Positions 1-6,777 of a DNA stretch of 10,860 bases are shown here, one piece after another (within the stretch, counting starts at the first letter, position 1; every line of letters starts with the position of its first letter). Source of the stretch: Deltaproteobacteria bacterium (lineage in GTDB: Bacteria; Desulfobacterota; Binatia; UBA9968). The notes under the pieces are model-generated. The model ran no database searches. It saw nothing but the letters and a program-made list of their open reading frames with translations, and had not been told where the DNA came from. Where the stretch lies: the NCBI GenBank assembly GCA_005879435.1, contig VBKX01000282.1, positions 1-10,860 of the forward strand, written 5' to 3'. Position numbers and translations under genes: made by a program.

Positions 1-209
1 ATATCGAATTCTCGCTCGTAATAGTCCGACGCAGCCTCGACGAGGCCGCGGGCTTCTTCGGCCCAGTTCACATTTCGCGCGCGGAAAGAAACGTCGGCAA
101 CGACGCTGACGCGCACCACGCGGCGCGGCGTGTCGGGTCCGAGAAGTGTGCAAGAGCAGATGAGGAGCGCGCTAAGGATTGAGCAGATCGTCGGTCGGGG
201 CGTAATCAT
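1..209 (-). CDS. Exported protein, N-terminal part only (possible secreted metzincin-type protease)
   Basis: The first 69 codons of a minus-strand gene run off the left edge of the window. The N-terminus has a hydrophobic stretch (about residues 8-23, ISILSALLIC-like) ending near C18/C20, so it is a signal peptide and possibly a lipoprotein signal, although ICSC is not a standard lipobox. The mature part begins with beta-strand-like RVSVVADVSF and then an amphipathic helix (about 47-69) containing ARGLVEAASDYYERE. This layout is reminiscent of N-termini of secreted matrixin or other metzincin-like proteases, but that is a weak recollection and no HExxH is in view. The ATG at 209 lies inside the end of the upstream aminopropyltransferase-like gene (38-nt overlap) and has no Shine-Dalgarno. 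Translation may therefore be coupled, or start later. That the frame codes is well supported; the function is not. Confidence 0.6.
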   Translation of the reverse strand, partial: MITPRPTICSILSALLICSCTLLGPDTPRRVVRVSVVADVSFRARNVNWAEEARGLVEAASDYYEREFD

Positions 210-1677
210 CGGTGAGTATCGGAACGTCTTCGGGAACAGGTCGATCAAAATAAGCCACCGCGATGTCTTGGATCGGATCCGGAAACAAACCCTTATCCAT
301 GGCGGAGGCGCGCTTGACGATCTCTTTGATGTCGAGCCGTTGCTTGTCGCGGGTCGCGACGACAATGACGTTTTGAATCGTGTCCAAGCTCACGTTGTCG
401 GCGCGGCGCGCGGCGAAAACATAAGTTTGCGGATAAATTTGCCGCTGGGTTCGGACAAAAGCGCGGACGATCTTTCCCGAAGGACCGGTAACGGCGCTGA
501 TCAGGTTAGCGACGATGATGCCGTTCGGCGTGAGTCTTTTTTGCGCGAGCTCGAAAAATTGCTTGGTCGTCAGATGGAACGGAATGGCATCGGTGAAGTA
601 AGCATCGAGCAGAATGATATCGTATTGATTCTGCGTGCGCGTCAGGAACAGCCTGCCGTCCTGGGCGTGGAGTCGGAGGTTTTTGCCTTCCTTCACGTTG
701 AAGTGGTCCTTGGCGATCCTGATGACTTCCGGGTCGATCTCCACGGCGTCGATTTCGATGTTGGGAAATTCTTTTTGTATTTTTTTCGGTATCGAGCCGC
801 CGCCCAGCCCTATGATCAGCATCTTTTTGGCGTCCGGCCGAAAAGTGAATCCCAGGGACGTATAGCGCGAGTAAATGAGCCGCAACGCCGTCGGGTCCTT
901 GAGATTCATGGCGCTTTGGAGCGTGCGGTCAAAATACATATAACGCGCTTCGTCGTCCTCTTCGACGCGAATGCGATGATAAAAGGTTTCTTTTTGCAAT
1001 ATTGTTTTTGCCCAAGCCGCCGGCGTCCAGAACATGCTCATCGATCCCAAGGTGAGTGATACGGTGGCGACAGCTCGCGACAATGAAACGCCCTGCAGCC
1101 GGACCAAGGGTACTACAACAAGGGATAAACATACCAGCGTGATGCCGAGCATGTGGATAATATTACTAACGCCGAGCACAGGGATAAGGTAAAACGCCGT
1201 CAGAAGCGTGCCGCAAATGCTGCCGCAGGTCGAAACCGCGTAGAGTGTTCCAGCGGTGCTTCCCACGGTATGCAATCGAGTCGCGGCGAGACGAATGACG
1301 TAGGGAGATATGGTGCCCAGAAATATTCCCGGTAAAAGAAACAGCACGCTGCAGGCGATCAGCGGGTTGAGCCGGCTGCCAAAATCAATGCCGGCGATCC
1401 AGTCGTTGACGGCAGGATAGATGAACGGCAGGAAAAAGATCAGAATGCCGGGGATCATGAGCAGCAAGAGCAGCTTGCCGTAGGAGGGCTCGCGCGCCGA
1501 TAGCCAGCCGCCCCAATAGTATCCGATACTCAACGCGGCCATCACCACCGAGATCAGGCTACCCCAGACAAAGATCGAGCTGCCGAAGTTTGGCGCGAGC
1601 ACGCGGCTACCGACGATTTCCAGCGACATCAACACTGCACCGCTGATGAAGACGACAAAGTTGAGCGTGAGTTGCAT
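172..1677 (-). CDS. Fused membrane / spermidine synthase-like protein
   Basis: A 501-aa protein with two parts. Residues 1 to about 222 are very hydrophobic, with around seven membrane segments (roughly 4-26, 35-58, 68-90, 104-125, 140-165, 168-192, 200-222). Residues about 230-501 are a spermidine-synthase-type Rossmann domain with GLGGGSIP (290-297, nucleotide/(dc)SAM loop), VEIDP (acidic E313), the DGR motif (340-342), LLDAY (D358) followed by TDAIPFH, and the C-terminal LTDDYAP (488-494). Proteins of this architecture are annotated as fused MFS/spermidine synthase. They resemble aminopropyltransferases, but the substrate is usually unproven. The start at 1677 is chosen because GGGAG sits 8 nt upstream; the longer reading from 1698 would overlap the helicase gene. 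The ATG lies 2 nt after the helicase stop, so the two are probably one operon. The domain assignment is firm; polyamine synthesis is only inferred. Confidence 0.9.
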   Translation of the reverse strand: MQLTLNFVVFISGAVLMSLEIVGSRVLAPNFGSSIFVWGSLISVVMAALSIGYYWGGWLSAREPSYGKLLLLLMIPGILIFFLPFIYPAVNDWIAGIDFGSRLNPLIACSVLFLLPGIFLGTISPYVIRLAATRLHTVGSTAGTLYAVSTCGSICGTLLTAFYLIPVLGVSNIIHMLGITLVCLSLVVVPLVRLQGVSLSRAVATVSLTLGSMSMFWTPAAWAKTILQKETFYHRIRVEEDDEARYMYFDRTLQSAMNLKDPTALRLIYSRYTSLGFTFRPDAKKMLIIGLGGGSIPKKIQKEFPNIEIDAVEIDPEVIRIAKDHFNVKEGKNLRLHAQDGRLFLTRTQNQYDIILLDAYFTDAIPFHLTTKQFFELAQKRLTPNGIIVANLISAVTGPSGKIVRAFVRTQRQIYPQTYVFAARRADNVSLDTIQNVIVVATRDKQRLDIKEIVKRASAMDKGLFPDPIQDIAVAYFDRPVPEDVPILTDDYAPTDDLLNP

Positions 1678-1679
1678 TG

Positions 1680-3695
1680 TTAAGTCTCCCAATCCCAATA
1701 GGACCCCTCGGGCACAAGGGCTACCGGTTCGAGCAATCGTGGCGATATGTCCTCGATGAACCGCGACGGACGCGACAGAACCATACGCAGAGTTTTATCG
1801 AAGACCCGAGCCGGATAGCTGATGAACAGATTCTGTTTCGCACGTGTCGCCGCGACATAGAACAAACGGCGTTCTTCTTCCAAATCCTCATCGGACTCAA
1901 CGTAGATCGAGGGAAATCGCCCTTCCAGCGCCCAGATAATAAACACTGAGTGAAATTCAAGACCCTTGGCCGAGTGAATCGTCGATAGAATGAGCGGACC
2001 TTCGTCCGGATCAACCGCCAGCACACCGGCGATGCTGTCGTTGGGCGGTTCGAGCGCCATATCGCTCAACAAGCGCTCCAGACTTCGGTAGCGTTCGGTC
2101 ATGCCCTGGAAATGCTCCATGTCTCTTAGCCGTTTGGGATGATCGTCGGGATAATTTTGCTTCAGGATGGGCACGTAATACTGCAGTAGATACTGCGCCT
2201 GCTCGGAAGGTAGCTCGACGTGTGCCGCTTCTTCGAGCACTTGCGCCAGAGTTTTAAGCCCGTGGGCGATCTTGCCTTTAGCTTGGTAAGAGCGCAACCG
2301 CTCAACGGCGTTGGGGCCTTCGAGCAGCCACTTTGTAATTTTCTGGCTGGCGCCCGGGCCGACACCTTCGAGCAATAGCAAGACACGGTTCCAGGAAATC
2401 GCATCCTGCGGGTTGGCCAGCACCCGCAAATGGGCGAGCAAGTCTTTGACGTGCGCGGCTTCCATGAATTGAAAGCCGCCGCGCTTGACGAATGGAAGTT
2501 TGTGGCGCGCCAACTCGATTTCCAGATCGAAGGAATGAAAGCTGGAGCGAAACAACACGGCGATGTCCCAAAGCGGTACGCCTTCCTCGCGCAGCTCGAG
2601 AATCTTCTGACAGACAAATTGCGACTGCATCTGTTCGCTGCCCGCCTGCACGAGCTTGGGTCGTGTGCCTACGTTTTTTCGCGTGAACAGACGTTTTTCG
2701 TAGCCTTCTTTGGCGCCTTGAATAATCTCGTTGGTCACGTTCAGGATCGGCTGGGTGCTGCGGTAGTTTTCTTCCAGCTTGATGATGCGCGCGCCGGGAA
2801 AGTGCTTGGGGAAATCCATGATGTTGCGAAAATTGGCGCCGCGAAACGAATAGATACTCTGGGCATCGTCACCGACGACCGCGACGTCGTTGTGGGTGGC
2901 GGCGAGCAGACGGACGATTTCGGCCTGTAGATGGTTGGTGTCCTGGTACTCGTCGACCATGATGAAACGATAAGTGTCGGAGAGCCGATTTCTCACTTCC
3001 GAGTGATCGGCGAGCAGGTCGCGCAACCGGGTCAAAAGATCGTCATACTCAAGCAGTGATTTGCTTTGCTTGTAAGTCGTATAGCGGCGAAAAAGCTCGG
3101 CGAGATCATCGTTCAACTCGATCAGATGGGGGTATTCCAGTTCGAGAAGATCGCTTAGCCGCGTTTGCTTATTGAGCGACATGCTGAAGATCTCAGCCAC
3201 CGTTTGTTTACGGGGAAACCGCTTCTCCTTACTGTTGAGCCCCATTTCGGCGCGGATCAGTTGGATTACATCTTCGCTATCCGTCCGGTCCATAATGGTG
3301 AACGACGGTAACAGGCCGAGGTGGCGGCCGGAGATCCGCAACACGAGATTCGCAAAGGAATGAAACGTGCCGCCGGCAACCTGATTGCAACGGTGATCGA
3401 TCAAAAGACTGGCGCGCCGCAGCATCTCCTCGGCGGAGCGGCGGGTGAAGGTCAAAAGGAGGATCGACCGCGGATCGACGCCTTGGTCGATCAGGTGAGC
3501 GACGCGATAAACTAAAGTGCGAGTCTTACCCGTGCCGGCGCCCGCAATAATAAGCAGCGGCCCTGCCATCGCGGTCGCTGCCTCGTACTGCGCTTCGTTT
3601 AACTCTTTACGATAATCGAGCCCTGAAGTGTTGCGATCGAGTGGTGTGAAATTTTTGAGAATGTAGGTCGTCGTCAAGGAAGCTCCAATTGCCAC
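1680..3695 (-). CDS. UvrD/PcrA-family ATP-dependent DNA helicase
   Basis: A 671-aa superfamily 1A 3'-5' DNA helicase with all hallmark motifs in order: Q-motif glutamine in LNEAQ (32-36), Walker A AGAGTGKT (51-58), Ia LTFTRRSAEEM (81-91), II VDEYQDT (247-253), III GDDAQSIYSFRG (275-286), IV ENYRST (309-314), V TIHSAKGLE (572-580) and VI RLFYVAATRA (610-619). It is a little shorter than UvrD/PcrA (about 720) and has no extra nuclease domain. The usual role is repair or displacement of proteins from DNA; UvrD, PcrA and Rep cannot be separated here. The start used is GTG at 3695 with a weak AGGT 7 nt upstream. A TTG at 3677 preceded by GGAG at 5-nt spacing is a credible alternative that would shorten the protein by six residues. 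It is first in an apparent operon with the aminopropyltransferase-like gene. Confidence 0.95.
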   Translation of the reverse strand: MAIGASLTTTYILKNFTPLDRNTSGLDYRKELNEAQYEAATAMAGPLLIIAGAGTGKTRTLVYRVAHLIDQGVDPRSILLLTFTRRSAEEMLRRASLLIDHRCNQVAGGTFHSFANLVLRISGRHLGLLPSFTIMDRTDSEDVIQLIRAEMGLNSKEKRFPRKQTVAEIFSMSLNKQTRLSDLLELEYPHLIELNDDLAELFRRYTTYKQSKSLLEYDDLLTRLRDLLADHSEVRNRLSDTYRFIMVDEYQDTNHLQAEIVRLLAATHNDVAVVGDDAQSIYSFRGANFRNIMDFPKHFPGARIIKLEENYRSTQPILNVTNEIIQGAKEGYEKRLFTRKNVGTRPKLVQAGSEQMQSQFVCQKILELREEGVPLWDIAVLFRSSFHSFDLEIELARHKLPFVKRGGFQFMEAAHVKDLLAHLRVLANPQDAISWNRVLLLLEGVGPGASQKITKWLLEGPNAVERLRSYQAKGKIAHGLKTLAQVLEEAAHVELPSEQAQYLLQYYVPILKQNYPDDHPKRLRDMEHFQGMTERYRSLERLLSDMALEPPNDSIAGVLAVDPDEGPLILSTIHSAKGLEFHSVFIIWALEGRFPSIYVESDEDLEEERRLFYVAATRAKQNLFISYPARVFDKTLRMVLSRPSRFIEDISPRLLEPVALVPEGSYWDWET

Positions 3696-4044
3696 GTAAG
3701 TTACCTATTTTCCGGCAAGGGAGCAAGCGTTGATGCCGTCAGAAGCGCGTTATGGTGAAACTTTGCTTTGCGACGATATCGACCGCCGAGAAAAGGAACC
3801 TTTACAAAGAAAATCGTGAATTTTGTGTTCGGGCAAAACGCCAGCCACGCGCGCGAGACGTTTCGAAGATCTCTAGTTGTGAACGGTATGGATAGCAAAC
3901 AACCGGCGACCTTAACGAAGCCGAGTTGGTCCGATTTGATCGCGACAAAATCTGCAAAGCTTTACCAATTTGAACTTGCGTGGTTCGGAGTCTCCAAAAG
4001 CACTAGCTGCTCGCAACGATCCTTCGCATCGAATAAGCCGTGGC

Positions 4045-4230
4045 TCACATGCGTTGTTTCAAGTCGGTTGAATCGTCTTCTGCATCCGCCGAATTGACGG
4101 GTCCGTTGGCGTGCATCAGAAGCTCTTGTCGGGAAAGTTCGAATTTTCTGCCGATATCCAACATGATGCACGTATTTTTCTCCGTACACAGCGTAGGAAT
4201 TCTCCTACAATTGGGGCGTTTCCAATTCAT
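4045..4230 (-). CDS. Doubtful small hypothetical protein (61 aa)
   Basis: A 61-aa frame that I do not recognise. Its composition is more protein-like than the other short frames nearby: three cysteines near the N-terminus (C8, C15, C21), then a hydrophobic/helical run around IMLDIGRKFELSRQELL, then an acidic tail with DAEDD. No Shine-Dalgarno lies at a suitable distance from the ATG at 4230. An AAGGA upstream is instead spaced for a different ATG at 4237, whose frame ends after ten codons. It may be a small gene starting internally, a decayed fragment or chance. Listed only because it is the best candidate in an otherwise empty stretch. Confidence 0.25.
   Translation of the reverse strand: MNWKRPNCRRIPTLCTEKNTCIMLDIGRKFELSRQELLMHANGPVNSADAEDDSTDLKQRM
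4193..4208. repeat. Short inverted repeat
   Basis: GTAGGA (4193-4198) and TCCTAC (4203-4208) are perfect complements separated by ATTC. The hairpin has six base pairs, has no T-tract, and lies within the doubtful 61-aa frame. It could be an operator-like site or chance. Confidence 0.3.
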
Positions 4231-4460
4231 GGTGCATTGTCGAATCCTTTTGGTTTTTGGCGCGCTTAAGCGAGACCCGGTGGTTGGTACAAGGCTTGCG
4301 GAGGTGTATCGAAGGCGTCACGAGCGGCTGGTCACGATCGTTAGCCTGCGAATTTTCTTAACTTAACAGGATCAACGTGGATTCTGGCCCACGCTGGCGA
4401 GTTTACCTGGTCTAAGTCAGGTCGCAAGACTTGGGAGCAATCGGACAGAGGAGGTGGCGC

Positions 4461-4622
4461 ATGGCGCGTGATGTAAAAATGCAGACGACTTTAGGAGATC
4501 TGATTGTTGCGCTAACCGATGCCGCAGGGCAGGATGTGCGCGACGAAAAGATGGCTTACGAGCTTGTCGCTTATATCCTAATGGGTATGATTAATGGCTC
4601 CACCCAACGAAGGTTACGCTGA
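4461..4622 (+). CDS. Small protein of unknown function (53 aa)
   Basis: A 53-aa protein starting at the ATG at 4461, chosen over an in-frame ATG at 4431 because AGGAGGTGG directly precedes it, one of the strongest ribosome binding sites in the window. The sequence reads as a compact helical protein: a TTLGDLIVALTDAA segment (residues 9-22), a charged turn QDVRDEK (24-30), then a second amphipathic helix YELVAYILMGMI (33-44) and a basic tail. There is no signal peptide and no cysteine, so it is probably cytoplasmic. I believe similar TLGDLIVALTDE-type small proteins occur as hypotheticals in deltaproteobacteria-like genomes, but that is memory and unchecked. It stands apart from its neighbours, with 237 nt before the next gene, and may be its own transcription unit. 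The function is unknown. Confidence 0.7.
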   Translation: MARDVKMQTTLGDLIVALTDAAGQDVRDEKMAYELVAYILMGMINGSTQRRLR

Positions 4623-4859
4623 GCAATAGTCCCAAATACATAGCTCGTCGCAGATCATTCGTTCAGAGCAACAGCAACATTCCTGCGGAGAAATCCACGT
4701 CATCACAGGCTGTATTGTCGGCGCGACCGATTGAACCTGCAGCGCTTTTAACCGGACGCCGACGGAGCCGCTTGAGCACGTAGTTCGAAGTGATCGCGGC
4801 CAAGTGGCAACCTAATTAACTCGGTAGAATCAAACTAACACAGAAAAGGAGCAACCATT

Positions 4860-5105
4860 ATGAAACACACAAAACTCGCTTTGATCGCCGGCGCTACTCT
4901 GGGGCTCGCGTTATCGTTGGGCGCGTGCGACAAGAAGTCCGACGAGCCTCCTGCGTCCGTTGGGCAGGCGCCGGCACCGGAAAAAACCACGCCCGAGCAG
5001 GCTAGCCCACCTCAGCAAGGGAGCAATACTGATCCAGGAACGCCGGGATCGTCGGGCATGCCAGACAAAAAATCCGACGATGCGAGCAAATCGCAAAAGG
5101 GTTAA
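4860..5105 (+). CDS. Small low-complexity lipoprotein (81 aa)
   Basis: An 81-aa predicted lipoprotein. A charged start (KHTK) is followed by a hydrophobic core and a good lipobox, SLGAC, with the lipidated cysteine at C23. Residue +2 is aspartate, the inner-membrane retention signal under the E. coli Lol rule; whether that rule holds in this host is unknown. The mature 59 residues are hydrophilic and disordered, rich in Pro, Ser, Gln, Lys and Asp, with no domain. The motif DKKSD appears twice (24-28 and 69-73). AAGGAG about 8 nt before the ATG supports the start. A TAGAAT at 4825-4830 could be a -10 box, but no matching -35 was found. The gene is followed after 41 nt by the 85-aa exported protein, and the pair is probably co-transcribed. 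The function is unknown. Confidence 0.8.
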   Translation: MKHTKLALIAGATLGLALSLGACDKKSDEPPASVGQAPAPEKTTPEQASPPQQGSNTDPGTPGSSGMPDKKSDDASKSQKG

Positions 5106-5115
5106 TACGACCGCG

Positions 5116-5140
5116 GGCGGCAACCCAAACGCCGCCGGAG
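5116..5140 (+). promoter_or_regulatory. Hairpin next to the ribosome binding site of the 85-aa gene
   Basis: GGCGGC (5116-5121) and GCCGCC (5131-5136) form a perfect 6-bp stem with a 9-nt loop in the 41-nt gap between the two small exported-protein genes. The next bases, GGAG (5137-5140), are the Shine-Dalgarno of the second gene, 6 nt before its ATG. The stem abuts the ribosome binding site without covering it, so it could tune translation or reduce read-through. A regulatory role is inferred. Confidence 0.35.
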
Positions 5141-5146
5141 TACCTG

Positions 5147-5404
5147 ATGTTTAAGATCGCAGTGCTCTTAATCTTTTTACTAATTCCAGGGGCTTCGAGC
5201 GGTGCCGAACTGAAGGGAACGGTGTTAAAGGTCAAGCCAGCGGAAAATCAAATCGTGCTCAAGACCGCGCGGGGCGAAGAGACGCTTTTGACCACCAAGG
5301 AGACCAAGGGCATCGAAAACGCAAAAGAGGGCGCCAAGGTGACTGTAACCTTCAGCGAGAAAGACGGTCAGCCTAAAATTAGTGAAATCGTCCCGGACAT
5401 TTAG
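5147..5404 (+). CDS. Small exported beta-rich protein (85 aa)
   Basis: An 85-aa protein with a clear Sec signal peptide (FKIAVLLIFLLIPGASSGA, cleavage likely after A20), leaving about 65 residues outside the cytoplasm. The mature part alternates beta strands and turns: LKGTVLKVKPAENQIVLKT, then a TLLTTKETKG segment, then AKVTVTFSEKDGQ and a final ISEIVP. The pattern of a G-x-V opening strand, a central GxxVxV strand and a terminal dG turn resembles small OB/beta-barrel domains such as DUF1344 or DUF5666. This is resemblance of pattern, not a database match. GGAG 6 nt upstream supports the ATG at 5147. It follows the lipoprotein gene by 41 nt and is followed by a strong stem-loop at 5429-5464. 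A role in the envelope is likely; the exact function is unknown. Confidence 0.8.
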   Translation: MFKIAVLLIFLLIPGASSGAELKGTVLKVKPAENQIVLKTARGEETLLTTKETKGIENAKEGAKVTVTFSEKDGQPKISEIVPDI

Positions 5405-5415
5405 TTAGTAACTAA
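5401..5415. repeat. Palindrome across the stop codon
   Basis: TTAGTTA-G-TAACTAA is a perfect 7-bp inverted repeat with a single central base. It overlaps the TAG stop (5402-5404) of the 85-aa gene. As RNA it cannot form a tight hairpin with a 1-nt loop unless inner pairs open, so a dimeric protein binding site or chance is more likely. Confidence 0.35.
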
Positions 5416-5428
5416 CCTGCCGTTAGAG

Positions 5429-5464
5429 TGTGCGCGGGAGCGGAGATCTGTGCTCCCGCGCACA
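5429..5464 (+). terminator. Strong 13-bp stem-loop after the small-gene pair
   Basis: The arms at 5429-5441 and 5452-5464 are perfectly complementary over 13 bases (core GCGCGGGAGC), with a 10-nt loop, 25 nt after the 85-aa gene stop. There is no T-tract after it (TAATGAG follows), so it is not a classical intrinsic terminator. It may protect the 3' end, act with Rho, or be part of the larger structured region extending to 5660. Confidence 0.5.
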
Positions 5465-5485
5465 TAATGAGAACTATTCGTATTT

Positions 5486-5626
5486 GCGTGTGACCTCTGC
5501 CGCGGTGGATACAGGTCACGCGCAGGTTCGCGTGGTGGTTTCACCACGGCGCGCCTTTGATGATTGCTGGAAAGACCGTTCACGCGGATATTCTATCCGG
5601 CGGTGTCCAGCGCGGGCGTAGCGCGC
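5486..5626. other. Four further stem-loops in the convergent intergenic region
   Basis: Four more inverted repeats follow in quick succession: 5486-5496 with 5513-5523 (11 bp, one G-T pair, 16-nt loop); 5531-5537 with 5542-5548 (7 bp, GTTT loop); 5585-5590 with 5594-5599 (6 bp, TTC loop); and 5610-5614 with 5622-5626 (5 bp, 7-nt loop). No gene with normal composition or a ribosome binding site is present on either strand. This could be a structured RNA, a mosaic of repeat elements or stacked terminators. The fold was judged by eye only. Confidence 0.4.
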
Positions 5627-5631
5627 ATTGG

Positions 5632-5660
5632 AACAAATTAAGCACTCAAACGATGAGTGC
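5632..5660 (-). terminator. Intrinsic terminator of the methyltransferase gene
   Basis: On the minus strand, GCACTCA (5660-5654) and TGAGTGC (5648-5642) form a perfect 7-bp stem with a TCGTT loop, followed at once by TTAATTTGTT (5641-5632). It begins 11 nt after the methyltransferase stop, which is where an intrinsic terminator is expected. The T-tract is interrupted, so efficiency may be moderate. Confidence 0.6.
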
Positions 5661-5671
5661 CATCGGCTCCG

Positions 5672-6316
5672 CTAACGCTTCACTGTAAAGATCAAAAACG
5701 ATTGCCGATCTAAAAAATCAAGGTCCTGGTCCAAGAGGTAGCCTGCCTGGTCCATTTCCCGTTTGATCGATTCCCGCGGCGTGTAATGACCTAGCAAACC
5801 TTCCGGCCAAGCGCGGCCGTCCAACTCGATAATCACGACTTTGCCGCCGGGACGCAGATATTTGCGCAGGTTGGAAAAATAGGTCACATGGTTGTCGATG
5901 TGGTGGTAGGTATTGGACGTAAAAACTAAATCGACACCAGTGGCGGGAAGCACCGGGTCGTCGGGTTTCGCGAGAATCGGCTCGATCAGTGATGGAACTT
6001 CCTTTTTCGCGCGCTCCGCGACCAAAGCGACCATGTCCCGATCGGTGTCCACGGCGTAGATCTTTCCCGTCGGAGCGACGGCTTTTGCCAGCCTGAAGGT
6101 AAAATAGCCACCGCCCGAGCCGAGATCGGCGACGACATTTCCGGGTTGCAAGTGGAGCGCGGCGATTACCTTTTCCGGCTGTTGCCAGTTGTCGCGGCTA
6201 AAGCCTTCGTAAGCACACTGCTTCAACCGGGCGCAACTAACGATAAGCAACGCGCCGATCAGGAAACTAAGAGGCCGCCATGTCTTGGCGATCAGCGGCC
6301 GAGCGACCTTTGTCAT
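5672..6316 (-). CDS. Class I SAM-dependent methyltransferase with N-terminal lipobox
   Basis: A 214-aa protein whose residues about 40-214 form a Rossmann methyltransferase: motif I VADLGSGGGYF (62-72), acidic residue D90 in YAVDTD at the end of strand 2, motif IV-like VDLVFTSNTYHHI (128-140) and LRPGGKVVIIE (154-164). The substrate is unknown. The N-terminus has basic residues, a hydrophobic core (16-27) and LLIVSC with C28 in lipobox position, which predicts membrane anchoring and possibly export. Export would be odd for a SAM-dependent enzyme, because SAM is cytoplasmic, so a simple inner-membrane anchor with the domain inside is an alternative. Only GGGA 2 nt upstream acts as a weak ribosome binding site. 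It lies 18 nt after the response regulator stop, so both are probably one transcript, with a terminator at 5660-5632. Confidence 0.85.
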   Translation of the reverse strand: MTKVARPLIAKTWRPLSFLIGALLIVSCARLKQCAYEGFSRDNWQQPEKVIAALHLQPGNVVADLGSGGGYFTFRLAKAVAPTGKIYAVDTDRDMVALVAERAKKEVPSLIEPILAKPDDPVLPATGVDLVFTSNTYHHIDNHVTYFSNLRKYLRPGGKVVIIELDGRAWPEGLLGHYTPRESIKREMDQAGYLLDQDLDFLDRQSFLIFTVKR

Positions 6317-6334
6317 CTTCCCTTGCGCGCGTGG

Positions 6335-6721
6335 CTATGCGGACGGCGCTCCTGACGTAACGTGTGCGAGAGCGCGCGCCACTTTTTCTCTTAGATCAAC
6401 GACGTCGAACGGCTTGCCGATAAAATCGAAAGCGCCGCAGCTCATCGCCTGGGCCGCCAGCTGTTGGGAGTTGACGCCGGTTAACATGATGACCGCGCAA
6501 CCGGGGTGAATTCCCTTGATACGGCGAAGCACCTCGATGCCATCGGCTTTAGGCATGAGCACATCGAGGAGCACGACGTCGGGTTGCGCTTCTTGCACGT
6601 GGGAGATTGCGGCATCGACGTTTTCGGCTTCAAGCAATCGGAATGCCTTGCCGAAAACCATTTTCAACGATTCGCGTACGCCCATCTCGTCGTCTACCAG
6701 CAACAAAAGAGGGGCATCCAT
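6335..6721 (-). CDS. Single-domain response regulator (CheY-like receiver)
   Basis: A 128-aa protein consisting only of a phosphoacceptor receiver domain with all key residues: acidic pair D10/D11, phosphorylation site D53 in LLDVLMP, T81 in MLTG and K103 in GKPF. There is no DNA-binding or enzymatic output domain after residue about 118. It would take a phosphoryl group from a histidine kinase not present in this window and signal by protein contact. The gene precedes the lipobox methyltransferase by 18 nt and follows the cysteine-rich protein gene by 141 nt on the same strand. The ATG at 6721 has no Shine-Dalgarno; the preceding bases are AT-rich (ATATTTATTT), so a leaderless or weakly translated start is possible. 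Two copies of TTTCTCACT (plus-strand reading) lie upstream at 6778-6786 and 6811-6819. Confidence 0.93.
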   Translation of the reverse strand: MDAPLLLLVDDEMGVRESLKMVFGKAFRLLEAENVDAAISHVQEAQPDVVLLDVLMPKADGIEVLRRIKGIHPGCAVIMLTGVNSQQLAAQAMSCGAFDFIGKPFDVVDLREKVARALAHVTSGAPSA

Positions 6722-6777
6722 AAATAAATATCGTTGCGATTCGCGTTGGACGTGGCGTGAGTTGGTACCAGCGCTAC

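Larger units (their letters stand above)
3696..4460. other. Gene-poor stretch of about 765 bases
   Basis: No convincing gene fills this stretch between the helicase start and the 53-aa gene. Short open frames exist on both strands. Most have atypical composition and no ribosome binding site, except the low-confidence minus-strand frame at 4045-4230 listed separately. Visible structure is limited to a 6-bp hairpin (4193-4208, loop ATTC) and small inverted repeats near 4376-4393 and 4406-4422. The promoter of the helicase operon should lie at the left end, but I could not pick it out. The segment appears more AT-rich than its neighbours. Confidence 0.5.

Noticed and set aside
130..1059. 309-aa open frame on the plus strand
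   Set aside because: It lies antisense to the spermidine-synthase-like domain, which has clear motifs. The plus-strand frame has no recognisable domain and is a codon-bias shadow.
2430..2930. 166-aa open frame on the plus strand
   Set aside because: It is antisense to the helicase, where the conserved helicase motifs fix the true strand.
4040..4366. 108-aa open frame on the plus strand
   Set aside because: Irregular composition, no ribosome binding site, no domain, and it overlaps the better-looking minus frame.
5401..5621. Two small open frames, one on each strand, encoding similar RGS-DL-SRAH peptides
   Set aside because: The similarity arises because both frames read through the same 13-bp inverted repeat. 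Neither has a ribosome binding site or protein-like composition.
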